Assembly: GCA_027858965.1 (NCBI GenBank) | Contig: JAQIBS010000088.1 | Coordinates: 1-64,000, forward strand | Direction: 5' to 3' | Origin: Kiritimatiellia bacterium | GTDB taxonomy: Bacteria; Verrucomicrobiota; Kiritimatiellia; RFP12; UBA1067 | DNA: 64,000 nt | Shown: piece by piece, positions 52,519 to 60,847 of the stretch | Layout: each line of letters begins with the position of its first letter | How positions within the stretch are numbered: the first letter of the stretch is position 1 | The notes under the pieces: model-generated | What the model was told of the DNA's origin: nothing | Seen by the model: the letters and a program-made list of their open reading frames with translations, nothing else | Databases searched by the model: none | Made by a program: the position numbers and the translations under genes

Positions 52519-52570
52519 TATGCGTAGATGAAAATTTTGCGATTAGCAAACACTCTCCATCTTGATGTTC

Positions 52571-53008
52571 TCAGTTTGTTTTATTTTTAACTTCTGTATA
52601 AATTCGAAGAGTGAAAAACAGAATTGCAGCAAAAGAGCCATAGACAATTCCAAGGAGAGCCCAGACCCATGGGGTTTCATCACCTCTCTTAGCTGTCAAG
52701 TACTGCTTTATTACAGAACGTGCATTTTCTTCTTCATCGATAGACGAGAAGCTATTTTCTGGTAAGTTATATACTCTCTCAAACGTACGCGGATGGTAGT
52801 AGTTTTCGAGGCAGCTTCTCTTCAAGACATAAGCATGACCATCTCTTTTGGTTTCGCGAAAGTTTGCCGCCCGTTCCTCTTGCTTCTCGCTCTTGTTTTG
52901 ATGCTTGTCGCTGTCGATTACTAACATAGGAAAAATATTCAACCATCTATATAAATTCATCATTCCAAAGTTGACAGAGGAAATCAGTACTAGCGGGGTG
53001 GAATTCAC
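52571..53008 (-). CDS. Hypothetical protein, TOPRIM/OLD-like fragment with a C-terminal membrane segment
   Basis: 145 aa. I do not recognise a complete family. Residues ~30-80 contain MLVIDSDKHQNKS and, after a charged stretch, YVLKRSCLENYYHPRTFERVY. These resemble the DxD and ENYxxP motifs of TOPRIM domains at the C-terminus of OLD-family nucleases, but the ATPase half is missing. A membrane segment (WVWALLGIVYGSFAAILFFTL) near the end is not expected in that family. The start is a GTG at 53008 with a GGAG SD. It may be a fragment or a divergent standalone protein. Confidence 0.4.
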   Translation of the reverse strand: MNSTPLVLISSVNFGMMNLYRWLNIFPMLVIDSDKHQNKSEKQEERAANFRETKRDGHAYVLKRSCLENYYHPRTFERVYNLPENSFSSIDEEENARSVIKQYLTAKRGDETPWVWALLGIVYGSFAAILFFTLRIYTEVKNKTN

Positions 53009-53156
53009 TATTACTCCATTAATTTGACGATGGACATGTCACATATCCAGGAAATATGACGACGTTGCCGTCAATATCTGGAATTATTACAGAAAGAAAA
53101 GCTTCTTATATCATCCGAAAAACGGACGTCGAGGACGACGCCCCTCCCGCAATATG

Positions 53157-53945
53157 TCAAATTCCCAGTGGCAGGCGCAATGCCTTAAACCAGCACTCTG
53201 CAATCTTATCCAGCCCGACCTTATTGGGATGCACTCCATCTTTCATCAGATCATCGGCTGTCAGGGCCGCATACATATCCACAAATGTGATGTGATGCCC
53301 CTGCGCCTTGAGTGACTCAATCAACGAGGGAAGTGATGCGTTGTAAACCGGAACATGCTTCCAGGCCTTACGCGGCTCGCTCTGCGGCGTGATGTTCGCC
53401 ACCAGCAGCTCGCCCTTGAAATTTGCACAGATCGTCCTGATCAAAATATCACGATCTTTTGCACCAAATCCATTCGCACCGGACATCAGCAGCACCACAT
53501 CGGGGCTGTTACGTTTCAATGACTCCACAATTCCCGGCACACTGATCTCCTTCACCCCCTTAGCCGCCAGCACATCTTTCATCGTGGGCACAACACCCCC
53601 TGTCAATATGCGCTTGTTGCTGAAGCCAGCCAGTCCATGATGCCGGGGAGAAAAGGAGGGATCAACAACCCCGTCTTTGCCATAAGCCCAGTAGTCCAGC
53701 TCTCCGACAAATTCAAAGGCCACACCGGCCGCCCGCAATTGATCCTGCAAAGGTTTACGCCACCCGCCACCCAAAGGATTGGCCAGACCCGTTGATACCA
53801 GATAGGTACCCCGCGTAATCGAATCGCCAACCGGCATGATACGGATGGTCTTTTTATTCTCCCCCAACAAAACCACCGGCACTGCCATCAACATAAAAAG
53901 AGCCACCGTACAAAATGCCAGCATAGAACGTTTTCTATTTTTCAT
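53157..53945 (-). CDS. Exported SGNH/GDSL hydrolase
   Basis: 262 aa. A signal peptide (AFCTVALFMLMAVPVVLLG) precedes a normally ordered SGNH fold: block I PVGDSITRG, a GFSNKRI block II region, block III in MSGANGFGAKD (GANG in place of GxND) and block V DGVHPNKVG with catalytic Asp and His. It probably removes acyl groups from polysaccharides. The start at 53945 has GGGAAAT upstream; the ATG at 53963 has no SD. It lies inside the 108-bp inverted repeats. It has the opposite block order to the permuted SGNH protein at 35185. Confidence 0.88.
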   Translation of the reverse strand: MKNRKRSMLAFCTVALFMLMAVPVVLLGENKKTIRIMPVGDSITRGTYLVSTGLANPLGGGWRKPLQDQLRAAGVAFEFVGELDYWAYGKDGVVDPSFSPRHHGLAGFSNKRILTGGVVPTMKDVLAAKGVKEISVPGIVESLKRNSPDVVLLMSGANGFGAKDRDILIRTICANFKGELLVANITPQSEPRKAWKHVPVYNASLPSLIESLKAQGHHITFVDMYAALTADDLMKDGVHPNKVGLDKIAECWFKALRLPLGI

Positions 53946-54028
53946 ATTTCCCATCTCCCCCATCTTTAAACCAATCCCAATTATTTTTCACCCACATTTT
54001 TTACCCTTAATATTTTAACCACGAAGTT

Positions 54029-54136
54029 CACGAAGGCAGTTAGCGTGGTAGTTTTTTTCCCGCCAAGGCGCAAAGACGCCAAGAAGGTAGTAGTGTGGTA
54101 GGTGCAGAAAATAATATCTTATCTTTTACCAACAAT
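54029..54136. repeat. 108-bp inverted repeat, right copy
   Basis: Inverted partner of 51427-51534. It lies in the 53946-54221 intergenic region, which contains no gene. Confidence 0.85.
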
Positions 54137-54221
54137 TTTTACCTTAAAACAACGCTGCAACAGCTATTTTTCACCTCCAAAATTTTTCACCTCAACAACC
54201 TACCACGCTGCAACAGATCTC

Positions 54222-55850
54222 CTATTTCTGAACAAACTGCAATGCATAGAGTTTGGTATTATGCATAAGGATTTTAACGCGCACTGTACGACCGGCGAGA
54301 CTGGATACATCAGCGCCGTTTTTCCAGGTCACCACATAATTAACATCATCCGTATTGATACGGCGACACTCCCTTGCAGTAAAGCCCGGTATTTTTTTTC
54401 CTTTCTCATCAAGAATAGCTACTATGGCTGAACCGGAGCCGTGTGTATCAATGTTCAACTGCAATCGATTCCCTTTAAAACGGAACGGCTTGGTGGTGAG
54501 AACACCCCCTGTATAAGCGCTGTCCATTGAGACAAAGCCATCGAGTCTCTGTTTAGCACAGTAGATGCCGCCCTTATCCTTTTTAGTCCATTCAACAGCA
54601 TTCTCAGGTTTCTTATTCCATACATCCGGACGTCCGTGTGTATGGGTCCAGCCGACAAAGTACTGATATATCCAGCGTCCACGCCGTACCATGCCGTGTG
54701 TCATACTGATCAACCGCAGGTTCAGACCATCGTGGTAACCAGCTGCCACATAGGGCTGCCGCCAGCGTTTCCAGGATATGCCGTCCGCACTTGTGGCGAG
54801 CTGCGGCTCAAAGTTGCCATCATTTCCACTCAAAGCCGTCTCTTTCCATTCGGCCCCTTTGAACTTAAAGTATGTAGCCGGAAAAGCAAGGTACACATTG
54901 GGCGCAAAAGGATAGATCTGGGCGGTGCTGGTGTAAATATCCAGATTCTCAGGATCATCCGCATCACGGGTGATAACCGCAGGAAGCTCCGTACTGAGAG
55001 TCGGCGTTTTCTCCTTACCCCAGATATGCAGGGGTGAGTCCGACTTTTTATACGGCCAGGGTTTTTCGATATCATCAATCTCTATCCGACAAACCTGCCG
55101 GGACCTGACTGGTTTTACTGCCCAGGAACGCAGATAGGCAACATATTTTTTCAGACGCGGATCATAGAAGGCGGCATGCTGACTATCGGGAAGAAAAGGC
55201 AGAACCCGTCCCGGAGCACGTTTCCAGTGGATGCCGTCGGGAGAAAACTCCGTGCAGAGACCACCAGTGGCTGGCTTATCCATTCCGGCTGAGGCCAGCA
55301 GACGATAGCGTTTTTCCGGTGGTGCTGTTGGATCAATAAACACAGCGCCGTCAAAGGCACCGGTGGATATCTTGTTGTTATTTTTGTTTCCTTCAAACGA
55401 TTTAACCCCCAGGTCAGGACGCACAAAACTCATGCCGTCTTTACTGGTTGCCAGACAGAAATGACGGATCATCTTTTTCTGTTTCGTATCGTAGCTATAG
55501 CTACCATAAAAAAGTTGCATCACATCGCCGGCATCAATCACACTTGAGTAGAAAATGAATCCCAGAGTCTCCCATGGTTGATCCGGTTTCAGCACGCAAC
55601 GGATATCCTGCGGCGGATTCACAGTACGGGTAAGACCTCTACTCGCTGAAGATGCAATCAGAGTATCATCAATAAAAAGCTGCCGATCACTGCCAATCGC
55701 AACCACATTATTGGCCAGCCCCGTTTTCTCTTCAGCCCAGCCACATAAAGCCACACAGATAACTAAAACAGCTGAAACGCTCCTCTCAACTAACCCGCAT
55801 TTATTTACAAAAAAAACTCTTTTCAATTCCATAATGGATTCTTCTTTCAT
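54222..55850 (-). CDS. Exported glycosidase-like beta-propeller protein with C-terminal beta-sandwich
   Basis: 542 aa from the chosen start. The signal peptide ends near ALCGWA. The core resembles five-bladed GH32/43/68-type propellers: DRQLFIDDTLIA, FIFYSSVIDAGDVMQLFYGS, CLATSKDGMSFVRPDLG, FSPDGIHWKRAP, LATSADGISWKRW, each a blade signature. The last ~85 residues (RLQLNIDTHGSGSAIVAILDEKGKKIPGF) form a beta-sandwich also seen at the end of the 643-aa protein at 56057. Catalytic acids were not assigned, so substrate and activity are open. The start at 55850 has a GGGATAT SD; 55832 is possible. Confidence 0.65.
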   Translation of the reverse strand: MKEESIMELKRVFFVNKCGLVERSVSAVLVICVALCGWAEEKTGLANNVVAIGSDRQLFIDDTLIASSASRGLTRTVNPPQDIRCVLKPDQPWETLGFIFYSSVIDAGDVMQLFYGSYSYDTKQKKMIRHFCLATSKDGMSFVRPDLGVKSFEGNKNNNKISTGAFDGAVFIDPTAPPEKRYRLLASAGMDKPATGGLCTEFSPDGIHWKRAPGRVLPFLPDSQHAAFYDPRLKKYVAYLRSWAVKPVRSRQVCRIEIDDIEKPWPYKKSDSPLHIWGKEKTPTLSTELPAVITRDADDPENLDIYTSTAQIYPFAPNVYLAFPATYFKFKGAEWKETALSGNDGNFEPQLATSADGISWKRWRQPYVAAGYHDGLNLRLISMTHGMVRRGRWIYQYFVGWTHTHGRPDVWNKKPENAVEWTKKDKGGIYCAKQRLDGFVSMDSAYTGGVLTTKPFRFKGNRLQLNIDTHGSGSAIVAILDEKGKKIPGFTARECRRINTDDVNYVVTWKNGADVSSLAGRTVRVKILMHNTKLYALQFVQK

Positions 55851-55907
55851 ATATCCCGTCTTAGAAGGGTAAGATACCGCAAGGTGATATCGTTGGCAAT
55901 AAACATT

Positions 55908-55948
55908 ATACGCGCCCTCCCGCATTCGCGGGAGAGGCACGTCCTACA
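55908..55948. repeat. Palindromic intergenic element, copy 1
   Basis: atacgcgccctcccgc, then attcgcgggagaggc and acgtcctaca. The ctcccgc/gcgggag stem is internal. Its reverse complement resembles 58093-58124. Confidence 0.75.
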
Positions 55949-56056
55949 AGGAAAACCATGTGTCCTTTGTGGTTTCCCAAAACGCCGCACACCCATTTAT
56001 CTACCAACAAAACCTAACACGCTGCAACAGATATTTTACCTGAACATATTTTACCT

Positions 56057-57988
56057 TTAGAAACTCAGTGCAAAAACCTGCGCCTTTTCAACTGTCAAAC
56101 GGACCTTAAACTCTTTTTCAGGTAAACCGCCGAAGATCGGCGCATCCACTTTGTCACCCCTGAAGACCCTGCTGTAACCTTTTATAATCTTATTATTATT
56201 GTCCAGCAGTTCCACTTTAACATATCCATCCGCTCCTGTCCGGGCATTCAACTGCAATCCGCTGCCTGCACGTACAGCTCTGGTCACCAGAATCCCGGGT
56301 ATATCCTTAGCGGTCAAGGCAATCGCCCCATCCGGACGGGAGGTGAAAACACCCAGTGCCCGATGACTCCACGCTTTGCGCATATCAGCACATAACGCCT
56401 CATAGCTGCCGAACTTATCAAAAAAGGGCCACTCTTCAACTTTGCGATGGCCAAAACGGCGTTTAAAACTTTCAGGATCATTATCCTTTTTCTCATAGAA
56501 ATGAGGCGATGAGAAAACGGAATTCATACTATGATACTGAATATTTCCCATACGATAAAGAGCTTCCGTGATGCCCATTACGCGTCCGAACAGCCAGTCG
56601 CCCGGTATTTCGCTGTTGGCAAGAAACGGTTTATCACCGGGGCGCGTCCAGTTAAGCAAGTCACGGCTGTAGATCACATCAATGCCGATCTGCTGTTGAA
56701 CACAGTGGTAACTCAGCAGATATCCCCAGTAGATATCCGAATCAGGATCTTTGAAAATGCGTACACCATACTGCTGCAGAGCCACGGGATCGTTCTCGCT
56801 CTGTGGCAGAATAAACTTCTTCTTCCAGTTAAAGCCATCATGGGTGTAAAAAGCGGTCAGCATCCGGGAGGCATAGGGCAGATTGTCATACGGTACATTC
56901 AGCGGCGGAAACCGTCGCACCACACGCCCGACAATATATACGAGGGTCTTTCCATCTTCACTCAAGTGCTGGCCACCAAAGTTGTCATTAGTATCGATCT
57001 CTCCCTCAAAGCCATCTGATTTCCGCAGAGATCTATCCTGACAGAGAGGCTCACGGGAAAGAAACAGAATCTCGCCAGGTGTTTTCTCCCAGACCGCATA
57101 GGTACTCCGATAGGGAATCGGCGATCCGCTGAAATCTTTCTTCTCAACCCCTGTGAATTTGACATGGATCTCATTCAGCGGCGGAATACCATCGCGCTCG
57201 GCATCATAAAAACGAAAAACTGCCTTTTCATCCGGCACTTTCTGGGACCACTTCGGGGTGGCCTGCGGCGTCCGCTTTCTTTTAAGCTGCGGCAGATATT
57301 TGAAGGACGGAATGCCATCATGGATGCTCCAGTTATTTAATCCGGCCAAATCATCCGTGATTGCATAACGCCATTTGAATGCATCTCCCTCTGCATCCTG
57401 GTAGCGGATCACCGCCTTCCGCTCTTCTGTCAATAACAGCGTCCGCACCTGCGGCAGCCAATGGCTCAAACCGGGAACCAGATCCAGCCATGTGGCAAAA
57501 TGAGCTTTGCCTGGATTGACTTCAACGCTTACTCCGACGCGCATCTCGACATGATAGTCGTCCATCAGAAACAACTTTTTGCCGGATACATCCGCGCCCG
57601 GTCTCAATGGAGAGGCCGAAAACCCATTGTCGATCCGAAGCAGCCGTTTCAACTCTCCCGGCACCCTGGCATCCTGCGCTTTGATGCTGACAGGGTAACG
57701 CCCGGACGCAAGAGTTGCGATATGAAGAGCGCATCGGTTTTCTCCGCTTTGCAGATTAAGTTCAACCCTCTGAAGCACCTTCTCTCCCGCAGGATCATAA
57801 AGCGTTACATAAACCGGAAGCGGCTCCCCGGCCTCTTCATCCAGATAAAGCATTAAATCCGCCTGCCGGCAATGACCGTAGTAAGGAATACGGAAATCAC
57901 CATGAACAACCGAGAGGATATTATCAGGTGCCGCTGACAGATTTGTCAGAGAACACAAAGTAAAGAATAGAGCTGAAATTAATCGCAT
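56057..57988 (-). CDS. Exported glycosidase-like protein (643 aa)
   Basis: A signal peptide (ALFFTLCSLTNLSAA) is followed by an N-terminal beta-sandwich (about 25-125), then a middle domain with RVGVSVEVNPGKAHFATWLDLV. A propeller-like part follows with FYTHDGFNWKKKF, VIYSRDLLNWTRP and LFLSREPLC, again GH43-like blade signatures. The C-terminal LQLNARTGADGYVKVELLDNNNKIIKGY sandwich resembles that of the neighbouring gene at 54222, so the two are probably related. The catalytic residues are not clear. It probably acts on extracellular glycans. The gene lies between inverted copies of a palindromic element. Confidence 0.6.
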   Translation of the reverse strand: MRLISALFFTLCSLTNLSAAPDNILSVVHGDFRIPYYGHCRQADLMLYLDEEAGEPLPVYVTLYDPAGEKVLQRVELNLQSGENRCALHIATLASGRYPVSIKAQDARVPGELKRLLRIDNGFSASPLRPGADVSGKKLFLMDDYHVEMRVGVSVEVNPGKAHFATWLDLVPGLSHWLPQVRTLLLTEERKAVIRYQDAEGDAFKWRYAITDDLAGLNNWSIHDGIPSFKYLPQLKRKRTPQATPKWSQKVPDEKAVFRFYDAERDGIPPLNEIHVKFTGVEKKDFSGSPIPYRSTYAVWEKTPGEILFLSREPLCQDRSLRKSDGFEGEIDTNDNFGGQHLSEDGKTLVYIVGRVVRRFPPLNVPYDNLPYASRMLTAFYTHDGFNWKKKFILPQSENDPVALQQYGVRIFKDPDSDIYWGYLLSYHCVQQQIGIDVIYSRDLLNWTRPGDKPFLANSEIPGDWLFGRVMGITEALYRMGNIQYHSMNSVFSSPHFYEKKDNDPESFKRRFGHRKVEEWPFFDKFGSYEALCADMRKAWSHRALGVFTSRPDGAIALTAKDIPGILVTRAVRAGSGLQLNARTGADGYVKVELLDNNNKIIKGYSRVFRGDKVDAPIFGGLPEKEFKVRLTVEKAQVFALSF

Positions 57989-58092
57989 TTTTTCCTTAAA
58001 ACGCAGTTACGAAAAAATAAAGCAACCGTAACCCAATTGCGTTTTGCGTGCCCTCTACTAAAAGTACACCCAATAAGAAGTGAATCAAACAT

Positions 58093-58124
58093 TGTAGGAC
58101 GTGCCTCTCGAAGAGGGCGCGTAT
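58093..58124. repeat. Palindromic intergenic element, copy 2
   Basis: tgtaggacgtgcctctcg then aagagggcgcgtat. A shorter, inverted relative of 55908-55948, without the inner ccgcgaatgcgg stem. Confidence 0.7.
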
Positions 58125-58286
58125 CAGCAACAGACTGCTAACTGCCAGCTCTTCGTATCTTTCTCAAATTCTCCAAAACGCGCAGCGGTTTTTCCTAATA
58201 CGGTGGTGTCTGTCGTACAACCTGTTCAATGAGTGAGAAAAGATTCACATAACACAGAGTTTCAGTCTGGTTGCGGCTCCGATGCA

Positions 58287-59606
58287 TCAGTAAACTACAA
58301 TCACCGTTCCACCCGGAGGGGCAAGTCGCACAGCCGCACCAACAAGTATCAAGTAATCGTATGCAGCGGTGTCTTTGTTGAGAACGAACTCGACAGTGAG
58401 GTCATCGCCAGCAGTGCGGGGAGTGGCCGTCAAGGTATATACCGCAGAGTCCTTGTCGAAGGAGGGCACGGCACCATCCAGGAATTCGGTGTTGACATAT
58501 TGCGGCGCACCGGGCAGATAGGCAGTGAACTTGCCCTCTCCATTGTATCCCGCCACAAAAACCGAAACGATATAGGTGTCGTCGGTCGGCAGATTGATAG
58601 TCAACCCCACCCCTTCACCCACAAGGTTGGGTTCGGTATTGTACACCCCCGAAGGTTTACTCACAGTTCCGCTGGCCGGCGATGCACCCTCAGTATAGGT
58701 GAAGTCCAGAGTCGTATTATATAAACTTGTACTTGGCCTGCTCATACCCGTTCCAGTCCCGACGATGAAAGCATCGCTGATCAGGGACCCACCCAATTTG
58801 TCGTTACTCGGTGTTCCACCGCTGCTGCCGGTATGCCAGTATACCCAGTCCTCCGACCCAAGGGCTGTCAGGCTATAGATGCCGGTGGCACTCGCATTGC
58901 CACTGAAGTTTCCTTCGAGATAGGCAGGAGGCGCTAAGGACACGGCAACACCATTAATTATCACAATCTCATAATTACTGTTGGTGGAAACCTGGATAAA
59001 CTCGATGGCAAGATCATCGCCCGCCGCATCAGCAGTGACAAACAGGGTGTAGAATGCGGAGTCATTGTTGCCACCAGCAACGTCCTGAAAGTCAGTGTTG
59101 TCATAATCAGCCGCTCCGCTCAGAGAGGCAGTGAATCTACCAGCGACTCCACCGTATCCGGCGACAAAGATGGTGACCTGATAGGTATTGGTCGTCGGAA
59201 GATCGATGACTAAACCCACTCCATTCGATTCGACATTCGAAGTCGTATTAAACATACCAACCGAATTCGTCACGATGCCGCTTAAAGTTGCTGTGCCATC
59301 AGTAAAGCGGAAACTCATAGTTGGAAAAACGGCCCTGGAGCTCGGCCCCCGTACAGAACTGGATGTACCAACTCCATACATATCACTGATCAGCGAACCG
59401 CCCGACTTCTCATTGGTTGGATCGCCAGGCAGAGAGGTAGCGCCGGTTTCATCCCAATAAACCCAATCAACCGCACCAAGCGTTGTGAGATCATACGTGT
59501 TGGTAGCGGCAGCATTACCGCTGAAGATTCCGTCAATCGTGGCTGCTGATGTAATTCCCGCCAGCAGAGTGCCCGCTATTATTACTGTTGTTATTACTCT
59601 TTTCAT
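58287..59606 (-). CDS. Exported protein with two tandem ~195-residue repeats
   Basis: 439 aa. I do not recognise the family. A signal peptide (VITTVIIAGTLLAGITSAA) is followed by two repeats. The first opens with IDGIFSGNAAATNTYDLTTLGAVDWVYWDE, the second with LEGNFSGNASATGIYSLTALGSEDWVYWHT. Both then have SGGSLISDMYGVG or LGGSLISDAFIVG, an acidic segment, and a final YEIVIINGVAVSLAPP or YDYLILVGAAVRLAPP. The protein ends GGTVIVVY. The repeats look like all-beta carbohydrate-binding-type domains, but no catalytic or metal site is visible. The start at 59606 has a GGAGG SD and is preferred to 59618. Confidence 0.7.
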   Translation of the reverse strand: MKRVITTVIIAGTLLAGITSAATIDGIFSGNAAATNTYDLTTLGAVDWVYWDETGATSLPGDPTNEKSGGSLISDMYGVGTSSSVRGPSSRAVFPTMSFRFTDGTATLSGIVTNSVGMFNTTSNVESNGVGLVIDLPTTNTYQVTIFVAGYGGVAGRFTASLSGAADYDNTDFQDVAGGNNDSAFYTLFVTADAAGDDLAIEFIQVSTNSNYEIVIINGVAVSLAPPAYLEGNFSGNASATGIYSLTALGSEDWVYWHTGSSGGTPSNDKLGGSLISDAFIVGTGTGMSRPSTSLYNTTLDFTYTEGASPASGTVSKPSGVYNTEPNLVGEGVGLTINLPTDDTYIVSVFVAGYNGEGKFTAYLPGAPQYVNTEFLDGAVPSFDKDSAVYTLTATPRTAGDDLTVEFVLNKDTAAYDYLILVGAAVRLAPPGGTVIVVY

Positions 59607-59917
59607 AACTTCCTCCATTTACTCTTCAATAGTAATACTTATGAGCGCAAATACACAAGATACAATCATCGCAGAATCGGCGCATTCATAGCACTTTTGT
59701 AACAGAATGCAAAATCAGTTTGAATTTAAACTCGCGCATCAGTCTTCGCCAAGGCTACGCCCTGACATGGAGGCGCAGGGGCGCTGAGAAAGACCGGTAA
59801 AACTAAAGCTGCTTTCAGCCGCAACAAAGCTTGAAGCATGTAGCGTGTAGTTTGTAGGTTGCTCCGCCTTTTTGCTACCAGATACAGACTACAAGCTACA
59901 AGCCTACCAGCTACCAA
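59607..59917. other. Gene-free stretch with inverted 7-bp repeats
   Basis: Four gtag-type units (59836-59863) face ctac-type units (59886-59921) and could pair. The latter end just below the AraC gene's stop. Nothing else was recognised. Confidence 0.6.
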
Positions 59918-59921
59918 CTAC
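59836..59921. repeat. Inverted pair of 7-bp repeats, gtag and ctac types
   Basis: gcatgta, gcgtgta, gtttgta and ggttgct on one side; agactac, aagctac, aagcctac (8 bases), cagctac and caactac on the other. These are the same unit types as at 22330, in inverted arrangement. Confidence 0.75.
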
Positions 59922-60781
59922 CGAAAGCTCTTAGAAGAACGATGCCTGCCAGGAGGATAGCCATGAGTCCGGCGATAGAGACGAATAAAATAATTGGGCG
60001 AGCTGAAGCCACAGAGATAAGCGACATCGTTGATATTTAACGCAACATCAGCCAGCAGCAGCTCAGCTCGGTTCATGCGTGCCTGTGCAATGTACTGACT
60101 GAACGAAAGGTTATCAAAGCTTTTGAAAAGGCGTGAAAGGTGGTTGGGATGCAGCCGTAAAGCAGAGGCAATCCTCTGTCGGTCAAGCGGTTCCTGCAGG
60201 TGTTCATCCACATAGTGCCGAGCCGCCTGCCAGTGCTGCCACGCTTTACCTCCCGCCTGAATAATATCATCCGTCTGCACCAACCGCAGACATTCAGTCA
60301 GAAGAAGGTTGGCCGCGGCCCGCTCACGCAATGATGAAACAGAGTCATGCTCCGGTTTATTCAGCAATTCGAACAAACTTCCAGAGAGTTGTCCAGTCAA
60401 CGCCGTACGTTCGTCCGCAGCAAGCATAGTTGTATGCCAATCATCCTGTTCGCAGATTGACTCCATGATGTAAAGTCGAGTCAGATCGGGATGGAAGATA
60501 AAGCCCAGCGTTTTATATGGACGTGAAGGAACAGCCTTCACCCAATAGGTAGCGGGAACATAAAGACCTTTTCCCGGTTTGAGGGTGACTGTACGAATGC
60601 CATCACTGCCGGACAACTGAAATGTCGCCGACCCACACAGAGTCGTCAACAGGCGTGGCGCATTGATGATAGAGACATTATCTGGAATCCCGGAACGGGA
60701 AGCGCGGGCATACTGCAGATGCGTCAACCCACCCTGGTTAACGACATCCTGCACAGCCTTTATCGGCAAAGAGCGAATCAT
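59918..60781 (-). CDS. AraC-family transcriptional regulator
   Basis: 287 aa. An N-terminal cupin-like ligand domain (KGLYVPATYWVKAVPSRPYKTLGFIFHP) is followed by a C-terminal double helix-turn-helix: LDRQRIASALRLHPNHLSRLFKSFDNLSFSQYIAQARM, then LADVALNINDVAYLCGFSSPNYFIRLYRRTHGYPP. The second half is the canonical AraC signature. It is the last gene after a symporter and an FAD oxidoreductase and probably controls that group in response to a sugar. The start at 60781 has a GGGAAG SD and is preferred to 60802. Confidence 0.92.
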   Translation of the reverse strand: MIRSLPIKAVQDVVNQGGLTHLQYARASRSGIPDNVSIINAPRLLTTLCGSATFQLSGSDGIRTVTLKPGKGLYVPATYWVKAVPSRPYKTLGFIFHPDLTRLYIMESICEQDDWHTTMLAADERTALTGQLSGSLFELLNKPEHDSVSSLRERAAANLLLTECLRLVQTDDIIQAGGKAWQHWQAARHYVDEHLQEPLDRQRIASALRLHPNHLSRLFKSFDNLSFSQYIAQARMNRAELLLADVALNINDVAYLCGFSSPNYFIRLYRRTHGYPPGRHRSSKSFR

Positions 60782-60847
60782 GACACTTCCCTGTGTTAAC
60801 ATCCCTGAAACTCTTATATAAAAGATATCGATATTATAGCAGAAACT

